NCBI RefSeq assembly: GCF_030272615.1
Contig: NC_081406.1
Location: 231,684,396 to 231,748,395, forward strand
Direction: 5' to 3'
Length of the DNA: 64,000 bases
Source: Cryptomeria japonica
Taxonomy: Eukaryota; Streptophyta; Pinopsida; Cupressales; Cupressaceae
Shown here: positions 35,025-51,011 of the stretch, one piece after another
How the letters are laid out: each line of letters opens with the position of its first letter
Position numbering within the stretch: the first letter of the stretch is position 1
Notes under the pieces: model-generated
Seen by the model: the letters and a program-made list of their open reading frames with translations, nothing else
Told to the model about the DNA's origin: nothing
The model's database searches: none
Position numbers and translations under genes: made by a program

Positions 35025-36524
35025 TTAAAACACGTTTTTTTCCCCATTGCCACTTTTTGGACCCCCATGCTCTTGCACATACCCTAATGCAACAAGTGGT
35101 TCTCTGTTGCTCTCAACCAAAATACTCATCCCATCCAAGACTATTGCATCTGTATTTGTGATGGATGTAGCCACATCCCCACTACAACCTGTGGATATAA
35201 AATCATCACCAACTGCCACTATAGGAAATTGTACTGTATTTGTAGCTGATGAAGACTGTGCCAAACTCAATTCCATGGTAAGCTCCTCCAATCATGACTG
35301 CAACTCCTAAAGGGCCAACTAGGCACTCTTTAATGATTCCATAGTCACCTCAAGCTCATCAACCTCCTCTTCCTTTCTCTTCAAGGCATAATAACAAATA
35401 CCATCCCACTCTAGAAGATAATCTTTGTTCACAAGTAGTTGTACGTAATTTTGTTTCATTATTCCAATTTCTTCTCAAAGTGCATGAAAGTCTACAAGGG
35501 AAAGACCATTATCACAATGCTCAACTATCACGAGAGTACTCCAACCATAAGTTTCCAACATCTGACGAGCAACATGAAAATGCTCAATGTATGTGGAAAT
35601 CATACTATCATTCACCTTTAGTTGCCCAACCAAATGATGAGGATTTTGTAGCTTATGATTCCCATACAAGCTTTCTGATTTAACATCTGCATTGTAATGT
35701 GAGGTTGAATCGACATCACTCTCCTCATGATAAGCAACATTATGAGTGCTATCAACTTTACTCACAATATCATCAATGGTACTGCTATGATATCCCTCAA
35801 AGGATGGCTCAACTAGCATGGTGGAAGGTGTTATTTTGACAATATCTTCGCACACTTTTGCTACCAGAGCAATTGCATGTCCATCCAATTCATGATCCTA
35901 GGATTCATTGCTATTAAATAATTTTTTTGATTTGTTTTTTAAGGTCTAATATGTAAAATTAGACTCATTGTGGCATGAATCTTAATCATAAATTACATCA
36001 TTAGTACCCAAATCTTGATTACCAACATTCGACAACTCCATTGAAACATCACCCACCTGTGAAATCTTTATTGTCTCATGTTGATGCAAACATAAATCAC
36101 CGTTGTCATGGAAATCGGAATGGTTATAGGTCATATTTTCCAAGCAATCTTCATGTTTGACACTCCCATCTTGCGTGTCAATACTCAAGGCGACCCACAA
36201 TATCTTATGCACTTGCCATGGCATCAACACCATCATTACACTCAAGCAAAGGATTGTTGTTAAAGAAATCATTTTTTTTATTATGACTGATAACAACTTC
36301 TTGAGCACTAATAATATCAACATTATCTTCAAAGATCACCTTCTTTCCATTATTTCCTTTGTACTGATAAGATTATTTGTATTAGTGTTTGTTTTCTTTT
36401 CTTTTGCAAACAAGGGATCCAAAATTTTCAGATGTTGTAAAAGCCTTGTTAAATCCCTATCATAGTTTTGAAAGTCCTGCATGAGCTTTGTCATGAGTTC
36501 TTGTATAGACTTTATTTTACCCAT
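35025..36524 (-). pseudogene. Element E internal reading frames, function unknown
   Basis: A first frame (36,336-36,524) starts MGKIKSIQELMTKLMQDFQ and looks helical. A later frame from 35,888 to 35,025 stays in one phase but is cut by several stops, one of them a TGA at 35,472-35,474 that fits CGA-to-TGA decay. Its residues include many acidic and hydrophobic heptad-like stretches (EEEVDELEVTMESL, LEELTMELSLAQSS). I do not recognise a family. Position right after a primer site suggests a gag-position product of an LTR element. Confidence 0.45.
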
Positions 36525-36612
36525 ACCGAAACAAAAACAAGAGTGTTGGTTACTCTAATATCAATTATGGGAGCTCAATGATTTCCAACCCCAACAAGAT
36601 GGCAGGAAACCA

Positions 36613-36623
36613 CTCTGATACCA
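36613..36623 (-). promoter_or_regulatory. Primer-binding site of element E (tRNA-iMet type)
   Basis: Minus strand TGGTATCAGAG, one base inside the LTR that starts at 36,625. Confidence 0.85.
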
Positions 36624-36624
36624 C

Positions 36625-38262
36625 TGTAATATCCCTTGACTAATCTGACCTTGAGTTGTTGTTTAAACCCTCAAGGAATCTTGTCGAACACATTGCGTAC
36701 AATGTATGAACTTGTTGTTATGAGTTTATGTATGTATTATTTCGGTCTTGTATGTTGCAATTGATATTTTTTATTGCCTCTAACCATGAATGATTGACTA
36801 ACAATGTCATAGAAATGGTATGCCAACTAATTTTGACTTTTTACATGCAAATGAGTGACTAAAAATAATAACTAAAGCTACTTGATAAATCGTCAAACAC
36901 TTGGCATGCATCTATTCAACCCAATATGAGGTACAACAAAAGACACTTACAACTAATAGACATTTAGACAAACATGTGACATACAACCTTGTATCTCCTT
37001 CTTAAGATGCAAACCAAGTATAATGTTGATATACAACTGATCTAAAAGCAACGCCAATAGGCATTTTAACAAACACTTAGCATGCAAACTAGAAATTATA
37101 AAGCATCATAATGAAGTCTTTTATTGATTATTCTCATGCCAAATAGTTACAAAGATATAGCATGTAATTCCCAGAACTTATGACAACAAAATTAGAGAAC
37201 CTGGTATGTAAAATGCCTGTTGCAAATGATGGTCTCCACTCTGCAATGTATATAATCTGCCAATTAAACACCTCTCTGTTGTAGCTGTATATAATTTGCC
37301 AATTAAATGATTGATTTCCTGATGTATAATGACAACCAATATGAATCTCCAGGTCTGTTGTAGATATACCTTCCAATCCTTCAAACCCTAGATGAAATCT
37401 TCCACCTATTAGCACAAATTGGACTCCTGGATGAAGCCCTCAATCAAGCAATAATCTGAGTAGGTATCTCACAGCCTCAAAATTGCACAAACACTAAAGA
37501 GTCTTCGTTCTCCAATGCTAGAAATGATTGAAACCCTTGTGTATTTCTACACACAACTCTCATATCAAAAAGCACAAGTTTTATAATCTTCAAGAATGAA
37601 AAACATTTTCTTTTTGAGTCCCTCAATCTCCTTAATAGCATTTAAATCCACTTTCAAATCCACTTTAGGGTTTGCATAATAACTTTATTTAATATCCTCA
37701 TAAGTGGGTGCCCAAGACTTGAATTATTAGATGCACATTAATATCATTTAAAATGATATTTAATATTTATCTTTCAACTTTATCAAATGCATCAATAAAT
37801 AGGCCTAAAATATTAAAAATGATTAATTGCACTTTAAGTCACTTAATTGAGGGTCATGGACCCATTGCACATAAAGTAATTTTAATAACGTTATAATGCC
37901 TTTAATGAAATTAAATATTAATAAAGTATTACTTTATTAATAATAACATAACTCCATAAATACTCATTATTTCTCGATCCTGTCTGAACCAGGGAGTCAA
38001 CCACTGCATCCATTGTGCATCCATCTACCTTACTAAAAATAGTAAGGGTCCATCTCAATCATCCATCTCAATCATCCACTGACTTACTATAAATAGTAAG
38101 TGTGTAGAATTGAGTCCAACAAAGGCCAAACCTAAACTCTGGATGGGAATAAGCCTCTTGCTCGGATAACTGAGTCCCTGTAACCAACTGCCTTAGCGTA
38201 CGAGGACCAAGAATAGGCTAAACCATCAAAAAACAACAACAAGCTAAAAAGGGGACATTACA
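36625..38262 (-). repeat. 5' LTR of element E
   Basis: The plus strand begins TGTAATATCCC and ends GGGGACATTACA, so the two ends form a short inverted repeat, with TG/CA termini. Length 1,638 bp. It lies about 0.95 kb beyond the stop codon of the beta-glucosidase gene. Confidence 0.75.
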
Positions 38263-38891
38263 ACTACACCCTTCAATAAATAGTACAATTCAGAATAACC
38301 AGTGGGAAAAACTAAAGATAAAGTGAAAAGATCTATGATCAAACATAATTTTTGCCCTAAAAAAAATTAAGTCAAGTAGCAAGGAGAATTTAACAGATTT
38401 CTAGCCTTGATTCGAAATGATGTTGGTTAATTTGTTGCTTTCTACTCACCCTTCAATTGTATCTTGTTTCTGAATTGGATCATACTAGTATTTATGTTCT
38501 CTTGGTTTGTAGTAAAGCCTAGTCCCCTTTTTTTTTTTAATATCAATAGTAGCATTTTTTATATTATTTTAAAGATAAATTGGATGAACATGGATACTTG
38601 CTATTTATATTCATTAAATTTGAATGATAGTGGATCATGTTCTCTTGTTTTTCAATAGAAACATATTGATTGTATAGATATTGGCATTTTTGCTTTTATA
38701 TAGTGCTTTAGACATCTAAATCAGAAGTTATCATTTAGCTAAATTGTCAAAAGTAGAGGGTTATAGTCAATCGATATCACCCAAAAATTGAACGTAGCCA
38801 AATCAAACTTTTGAAAAATCGAGCCTTAATGAATGACATAAACAAAGAACATATTAACAGACATAAAGTTTGAACCACAATCCTTGAGATG
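38263..38891. other. Spacer downstream of the beta-glucosidase gene
   Basis: AT-rich; contains no supported gene. It separates the LTR of element E from the long hairpin at 38,892. Confidence 0.4.
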
Positions 38892-38970
38892 TTAATCTTG
38901 AGTGTTTTTGGATTAGATTGTGTATGCAAAAAACTCATACACAATCTAATTCGGAAACACTCAAGATTAA
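38892..38970. repeat. Long near-perfect hairpin, 35-bp arms
   Basis: Arms 38,892-38,926 and 38,936-38,970 are reverse complements at 32 of 35 positions, around a 9-base loop (caaaaaact). The three mismatches sit together near the middle of the arm. Direct repeats of aagaacatatt flank it (38,845-38,856 and 38,970-38,980). It could be a miniature foldback element or a small-RNA precursor; sequence alone does not decide. Confidence 0.8.
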
Positions 38971-39217
38971 AGAACATATTGACATCAACAATTGAATTTA
39001 ATCAATCAATCTAATACCTTTTGAATCATTTTATCACAATAAAAAATCCTTAGCTTAAAACCATATTTTTATTTATTTTTTAAATTATATTGGTCTTAAC
39101 TAAAACAACTGCCATAACACAAAACAAAAATATTTATACAAAATTTCAGAACTTGAAATTTGCAGAGAATGTATTAGCAAACACAATGATAATGAAGCTG
39201 TTGATTAAGATAGGTAA

Positions 39218-44313
<5,096 letters not shown>

Positions 44314-44573
44314 GGTGGAATTAGCATGTGAGGAACACCTCTGAACCTTCCCAGAATGATTATCTACAGGCTTATTTCTGCATGTGTGTGCATCGTTATG
44401 GTCATTAGAATACAAAAACTAGAACAATGTTTTTTCCAGAATAGATATTCTGAAATTGGATGATGACGGTGCAGATTAGCACTAGAGAATGCGTTTTTTT
44501 GGCTGCTTTCTCTCATTGACGGTATCCACCATAAACATTGAGCATTCGGTGATTAAAAGAAAGATAGATATAT

Positions 44574-44582
44574 TCTTTTATA
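44574..44582 (-). promoter_or_regulatory. Candidate TATA box of the beta-glucosidase gene
   Basis: Minus strand TATAAAAGA, about 260 bases before the ATG. This would put the transcript start near 44,545 and leave a 5' leader of about 230 bases. No other evidence supports it. Confidence 0.4.
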
Positions 44583-44932
44583 GTTCATAATGTCAGGTCT
44601 CAGGGGTCTGTATTGAATAATTTAAAAATACTGGTTGTCATCTTAACATTTCGTTTTGGGAATTATTTTAATACTTCTTATGTAGTTTATATCAATTTTT
44701 AAGGACATTTGATTTCGAGACAAAGTCTTGTTATAGAATATATATCCTTTCTTGTCAACGATGTCATATATGTTTAAGTTGTGTAATGGGATGAACTACG
44801 GATATATTTATTTATTGAAGACTTATTTTGGTTAGGTACTCTTTTATATAAGAGCAGGCCTAGAATTTTAGAAAAAATTGGCAAGGAATCAAGATTCCTT
44901 CTTCTTTTGGACAAAAATCTAAGATTAGAAAG

Positions 44933-45394
44933 GAAGCTCTTTGGACTCCTCTTAAGTACGGATGGTTAAAATTAAATTTTGATGGAGCTTCCAAAGGTAA
45001 CCTAGGCCCTTCAGGGATAGGATATGTGATTAGAGACCACTCAGGGTCAATCATTGGGAAAATGACCAAGCCAATGCCACCGGACACCAATAATATAGCA
45101 AAATTTAAAGTTTTACTGTTAGGATTACTGGATTGCATCAACCATGGGTTAAGAAACATCATAGTGGAGGGAGATTCAAAGATAGCAATCAATGCAATCA
45201 AACTGCAGAAAACCCCAAACTGGCGGCTATAGGCAATTCTAGATAGCATATTTGAAAACCTGGCGAAACTAGAGCAATATGAGGCTAAGCATATCTTCAA
45301 AGAAGCGAACACAGAGGCAGATGCTCTCTCAAAAGCTGCACCAGAAGACATTTCTATTCACTGGTGGAAACAGGGAGATAATCAGCAAGACTAA
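44933..45394 (+). pseudogene. LINE-type RNase H domain remnant
   Basis: The plus frame reads GWLKLNFDGASKG, GPSGIGYVIRDHSGSI, IIVEGDSKIAINAI and AKHIFKEANTEADALS, that is, the RNase H-like domain that closes plant LINE open reading frames. One TAG interrupts it near 45,229 after NWRL. The block normally containing the second catalytic residue (AEFKALLLGL) reads AKFKVLLLGL, so the Glu is Lys. It ends with TAA at 45,392. Opposite in orientation to the beta-glucosidase gene. Confidence 0.8.
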
Positions 45395-45694
45395 CCTTTA
45401 GAGGTTTTAATTTCACAGCAATAGTTTCTTTTGGTTTGATGCCAGCATGGTAGGATTTCTCAAAGCAATAAAAAATGTCCAATAGAGCCTTTCCTTTTCA
45501 TATTTTCAAACTTAATCCATAGTGTTAAAGTTTGGGGAACAGTTACTTTTTTGAATTCAAACTTTTCCACCAACTCCAAGAGATGAACGGACACGCCAGC
45601 GGTGACGTCATTTATTTTTGTTCTTGTTAAAATAGAATTGTCTCACTTGCCTCCCGAAAAGCCAACTTGTGGTAGCCGTCATTCTTAGTACGAG

Positions 45695-45774
45695 GCATGC
45701 GTTGTCCACAGGATGGACATCAACTCATCAACAAGCATGCGTTGTCCACAGGATAGACATCAACTCATCAATAG
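45695..45774 (+). repeat. 40-bp tandem duplication
   Basis: Two copies of a unit beginning gcatgcgttgtccacaggat, at 45,695 and 45,735, differ by few bases. No function is apparent. Confidence 0.85.
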
Positions 45775-45996
45775 GGAGATTTGACATGATTAGGGACAAA
45801 TATCCTTTGCCACCTTTGCAGGCGAATTTAATGCAAGGCATTTCTCATAAATGCATGTTGAAGAAAGTGTCGCCAAGCCTTTGCTAAGCTTTCTCTGCAA
45901 GTTATTAACTACTTTTTTCTCTGCAAGTGCAATCAAAATAGGTTAAATTGCTCCAGACCCTCGACAACCACCAAGGTGATAAAGAACCCGGTAGCC

Positions 45997-46740
45997 ATGT
46001 CTGGTGAGCAGCCGTTTGAGTTCATAATGAGCATCTATCCAAGGCCAATTTCATGATTTGGTGCAAACACTCCCATCTCCCTTTCAGCTTCCACTCGACA
46101 ACTTTCATTCAGAAAAATCACAGATTTAAGACCGAAGAGGCTATTGCTTTATCCAGAGCCAACAGTCATCCTGGCTGTAAAGTTCATCTTGGGCAATGGG
46201 CATATAAGTAGGGAGGAATACCCCCGTGACAACACTAGTATTTCATCAAGATTTGTTGCCTCCTTTTTGGACTTGAAGTTAGATAAGCAAGCAGTTTGGA
46301 CCCTCACCAAGAGGCTTTTCCCAAATGAAATCTTACTGGAATTGCAAGAGATCCTTAATAAGGCGCGTCATGATTCAGGAGCTCTTCGGTCGAGTGATAG
46401 AATTATGTTCAACGTTGCTGGGGAACTTATCAAATACTATCCTTTTCTACTCGACCTTAAAGGCAAGGACCTTGACAAGCACAAATCATTCGCAGGTATG
46501 GGACTTAGATTGCTCAAATGGCTCTTCCTCAGAGAGAATCCAAAAGATTTGGGCAGGGAGGAAGAGCTCCTTGAATTTGCTAGGCTGAATGGAGTCTTGC
46601 CCCCAAAAGCAGAAGAAGAGGAACCCCATGCAAAACAAGGCAAGAGAGGTGGTGGCAGAGGTTTGGGTTGCGGTTCTGGCCAGGGCCATGGAAGAGGCAG
46701 AGCCCCAATGCCCCTTACTGAGCCAGAAGAAGATCTTTAA
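45997..46740 (+). pseudogene. Intronless reading frame with one stop, possible retroposed gene
   Basis: From ATG 45,997 (MSGEQPFEFIMS) a single frame runs to TAA at 46,738, broken only by TGA at 46,054. The part after the stop has 228 codons: a helical middle (FVASFLDLKLDKQAVWTLTK, GELIKYYPFLLDLKGKDLDK) and a Gly/Arg-rich tail (GKRGGGRGLGCGSGQGHGRG) ending in acidic residues. The GC content is higher than in neighbouring DNA. I do not recognise a family; RGG-like tails are common in nucleic-acid-binding proteins and in gag proteins. An uninterrupted A13 lies 79 bases after the stop, which fits a retroposed copy. A living gene with an alternative start after the TGA is possible. Confidence 0.5.
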
Positions 46741-46818
46741 ATAGATAGGTTCCTCATGTTGGGTGTTTTCCTTTGAGATGTTGTTAAGCCTTTAGTTGGT
46801 TGTTGGGTTTTTAAGTTT

Positions 46819-46831
46819 AAAAAAAAAAAAA
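46819..46831 (+). other. A13 tract after the 45,997 frame
   Basis: Thirteen consecutive A, about 80 bases past the stop codon. Could be the trace of a poly(A) tail. Similar A or T runs occur in the AT-rich spacer that follows, so chance is possible. Confidence 0.35.
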
Positions 46832-49166
46832 TTAAGGTAATCTCTGTTAAAGTTAAACTCGCAAATATTTTGATTATCGTTGCTATAAACTCCGAAGGTC
46901 TTTAGAATTGATGAAGAAACTGTATAGGGTTTATTGCTTTTTAAGATAAACTCATTTTCATATTGTGCTTAGAATTTGTGGGCATTGAAGCTAGATTCCC
47001 TCTCTGTGTATTCAGGGATTGGTTTCAAATATCTGTCTTAGGCTCTCTAGTTTTTTTGGAATTCTGGATCTTTATGCTTTTATTGATCAAAAAAAAATTT
47101 ACTAGATCGTCAAACAATATTTTTATAAAACAGTATATATGATCTTTTTAATTACTAGTAAACCATAAAAAATTATTAAATATAAATTAATTTAAAATCT
47201 TTTTTTTTTTTTTTGGATGGAAACATGTAAGCATACATTGAAGTTTTTCAAATACAATCCTTCACTGGCAGATAGAATTTGAAATGATTTGTGCCAATTC
47301 GTCTGTCCAAATAGAAACTCTGCAAACAAATTGGCATATCACCTCACATATGGCAAAATTCATGATCTTCTTCAACAGTTGCACACAAGTATGGAGAATA
47401 AGGAGATTCAATCGTCAAACATTCACCTATGTTTGGAGACTGTCAAGCATGAAGTTGCAGTTTAGTATGAAATTCTAATAGAAATGTTGTAGTTTTTGAT
47501 GTAGTCTTATGATGCAACTATGTATCAACTATTGTAGTTTCTAATTTGATGTTTCCCACTATTTTGTAATTTTTTATTTATTTTTTTCAATTAAAAAAAA
47601 TACGTGTAAGTTTTAATTTTATGGAATAGTTTTTAATATCAATTTGAAAATTTAATTAATTTAATTTATAAAACATTTTTAATAAGATTGTTTACATATT
47701 TTCTAATATGAATTTAAAAACTTACCTGCATTTTAAATTTAACTTATATATTTAATAGTTATCATTTAATATCAATATATATGATTTTATGATATTTGTA
47801 TTTAAGATAATATATATGATTTTATGATATTATGTTGTTTTTAATTTTTAATAAGGTTGTCTTGAATATTTTTTAATATGAACTTAAAAACTTTCTTAAA
47901 TTGTAATGTTAATTTTTTTTCATATTTGATATGTATGATTAATAAAACTAATAAACAAATTTAAATATATATTTTTTTTTATAAATTGATTTTTTTGACA
48001 ATTTATATTTTTCTTAAAATGTCAAATGAAAACATTCAAATATCAAATTGAGCCTCAAATTCCAAACACATTCAAAGAATACAAATTTTAAAATCTTTTA
48101 TAAAATGATAAATATGAGAAAACATTTTTAAAAATATTTTTGTAATTACAAATATACAAAAAAAAAATTTTAAAATAGAGTTTTTAAACATATATTGAAT
48201 ATTTAATTTAAACTTCTATATGTTTACAAACCTCCTTCTATAGACCATTGACAATTAGCTTTTTATTTGATGTTTGTTGCTACTTGTTCAATGGGAATCA
48301 TAATTGTGAAAAATGAAGGATTGGTCGCATTTTATTACTAAGATCATTAGTACTATCTGATTAGCAAGATGTATTGATTAATTGAATTTCTTTATTCATT
48401 TTTTTTCAATAGTTAATTATTTTCATTTTCATTTTTCTTTTTAAAAGATTTGTTGTCCATTTTGAACAATTAGCTAATTAGTCATTGGATTTTTTTTAAT
48501 TATATCATGTTTTTATTAATTTGTTTTAAATATTTGATTATTTATATTTTTTATTCATTGATTTTAGAAAATTTATGAAAAAAAAATATTTAAATTAATT
48601 AAATAATAAAAATATTTAGTTAATTTAATTTTGATTAATGATTAATATATTAATTATTTTAATTTGTGAATGTTTGTTATGTGCAAGGTGTTAGCAAGAT
48701 TACACAGTCGAGATTCCAATTCCATAAATGGCTTGGGTAAGATGCGTGATTGTAGAAATTACCATATAACTTTTAAAATTCACATTTTAGCATTAACCTT
48801 ACTTTTCCCATTTGTTCATTGAATGTCAAATAGATGAACAAAACGTTTCATTTATGAAACTTGGAGTTGTAGTTAAAATAGTAATCCTAGTTCAATTTGA
48901 CAACCTAGAAATTGAAATATAAATTACTAGCAATTGCACCCTGGTGTGCTAAAGAGCTATAAAAGTTCAATAAGGGAAAATTTTGGACTATTTTTTGCAT
49001 ACATTTGTGCAATACATGAGGTTCATTGGTAGGCCTTTTGGAAAATGATGTTGTTTGTGCAAGGTCTGGATGGAGAAGTGATATCTTCAAATCAATTATG
49101 CATCCACTTACAAGATCCAAACACAACTAAAATAAAACCTCTAAATCAAGAAGATAATTAGGCTCA

Positions 49167-49171
<5 letters not shown>
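46832..49171. other. AT-rich spacer
   Basis: Very AT-rich, with long T and A runs and no supported frame longer than 75 codons. No gene, RNA or repeat family was recognised. Confidence 0.5.
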
Positions 49172-49201
<30 letters not shown>

Positions 49202-49480
49202 ATGTTGAAGAAACATGGAGAGTTAGGGATTAAAGAGAGGAAAATGGATATAGATATATAGGTATAGGAAGAGGGAGAGGGAGAGAAAGGGAGACATTTA
49301 AAAATAGAGGGGGAGAGAGGGAGATATAGCTAAAGATGAAGATAGAGTGAGAAAAGAAGAACAAGACAATTAGATAAAGAAATATTGAGAGGTAGAGGGA
49401 GAGATAAAGAGAGATAGGGAGATAGAGAAGGAAATATAGAGAGGAAGAGATAGGGAGAATCATAGAGGAAGAGGGAGTAT
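49172..49480 (+). repeat. (CA)n followed by purine-rich gaga tract
   Basis: A CA dinucleotide run of about 27 bases is followed by gagagag/gatagag low-complexity sequence and then at repeats. Element D inserted into the at repeat directly to the right. The same kind of tract flanks both CATATG arrays. Confidence 0.85.
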
Positions 49481-49489
49481 ATATATATA

Positions 49490-50688
49490 TGTTAGGTCCA
49501 ACAATGAAAGCTAATGTACTGAGAGGGGAGGGGTGAATCAGTACTTCAAAACTTTTCTTTAAAAACAATCTTACTGATAAACATAAATTGTAAACTGCTG
49601 ATCTCATAATATAAAGCTAACACATGATTATAGAAATAACATTCATACACATTTCACTCCATAACACAAATATTTTTATTTTGGTTATGTAGAAACTCTT
49701 TGTTAGAGAGAAAAACTGCGGTGGGGATGGCACCCACAACTTCACTACTGCAATAATAAAGGTTGCTCGGTTAGAGCTACATGTTTAGCTATTTCTGATA
49801 GCTTACCCTGTTAGGAGTATCAAGATCTTTAGATCTACCTTGCTAAAGGATTTTTACAACACTTATACAAAATGCTGCACCTGGTTAAAGGCTTTACAAT
49901 TTATAGACTTTGTTAGAGTCTTTTACCCTGTTAAAGGTTTCTATTATAACTCAAATGATTCAATAAAATCTTTACAAATATCTGTAACTTTACATCTGAA
50001 ATGATATAGCAGATTCTATGTGCTCAATATGAAATTACCTTGCTCATAGCATACCTCGGTAATTGATAAATCAACTCGGTAAACCCTTCTGTTTACTCTG
50101 TCCCTTAAACTGTTCTCTAGAGACTTTCTCGGTGACCTCTGAATATCTCTATCAGTCGTAGCAGTCACAACTCAATGTGTCCTCTTATGATTTTCCTTTT
50201 AACTCTTTTATCACACATGTCTCTCTTTTTGATTCTCAAATCATTCTATATAAATAGATCTCTAGGATGGTTATATGTTCATGCTTCGATCTTACAAACA
50301 AGATTCATCGAATGAATAAACATAGAAATTATTTCATTGGATAAACTTCCTCAAAATCATACAAAATCTTGAAGTGCAATTTCCTATGTGATAACAGTTC
50401 TCTATTCCTCGATTCTTGTAACACGTTTCCACATATGTGTCCAGGTTCACTGAATCTGGTAACACATTTCTACTCGATTCAGATTACTCGGTATACCTTC
50501 TTTGTTGCTCGATAGACATAGATCGTTACTCGGTAGACAACTCGGTGTATACTTAACTCTGTGACTCCTTTCTTCTATAACCGACTGCTTTAGTGCTTAC
50601 CGACTGAATATTTCAATAGTATTAACCGACTAGAGTATATAGGATGACTTTGGACATAAAACTAATGACAACTTAGTAAATAATAACA
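49490..50688 (-). repeat. 3' LTR of element D
   Basis: Plus strand starts TGTTAGGTCCAACAATG and ends ...AAATAATAACA. Just inside it the minus strand reads AAAAGGGGAGAT, the polypurine tract. A 6-7 base difference from the other LTR lies near 49,675. Confidence 0.92.
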
Positions 50689-50700
50689 ATCTCCCCTTTT
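50689..50700 (-). promoter_or_regulatory. Polypurine tract of element D
   Basis: Minus strand AAAAGGGGAGAT abuts the LTR start TGTTATTATTT. It sets the orientation together with the primer site at the other end. Confidence 0.75.
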
Positions 50701-51011
50701 GACATTAGTTTGGTATGTTTGACGAAACTCCTTTCAAAGTCATAAATCAGAATCTATATACTTACAAAATTTGACTAAAATGACAGTATATACAATTGTT
50801 AATAAATAATAACATACTCAAATATATACTCCTCTTATCAATATACTGTACATAACTTAATTTGCATGCTCCTGTGATCAATGCTCGGTGTTCACTGTCG
50901 TGTTCTATGCTCCCCCTGTCACTTTCAATTGTACATCCGGATACTTTGTTCTGCTCGGTACACTCCCTCTTATACTCGGTACACTCCCCCTTTTTGACAA
51001 ACATCAAAACT

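Larger units (their letters stand above)
35025..38262 (-). mobile_element. LTR element E, 5' portion
   Basis: On the minus strand a 5' LTR (36,625-38,262) is followed by a tRNA-iMet primer site and an internal region with coiled-coil-like open frames. The 3' end and 3' LTR are missing, and homology stops near 35,025. No RT, RNase H, integrase or protease block is visible in the 1.6 kb that remains. Confidence 0.7.

Noticed and set aside
35047..35310. 87-codon plus frame opposite element E
   Set aside because: Shadow of the minus-strand element frame in the same region; no independent support.
46437..46689. Minus-strand frames opposite the 45,997 reading frame
   Set aside because: Shadows of the Gly/Arg-rich plus-strand coding sequence.
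49230..49607. 125-codon minus frame and the related 56,437 start
   Set aside because: Begins inside an LTR and runs into the gaga tract; the real gag-like start is at 56,257.
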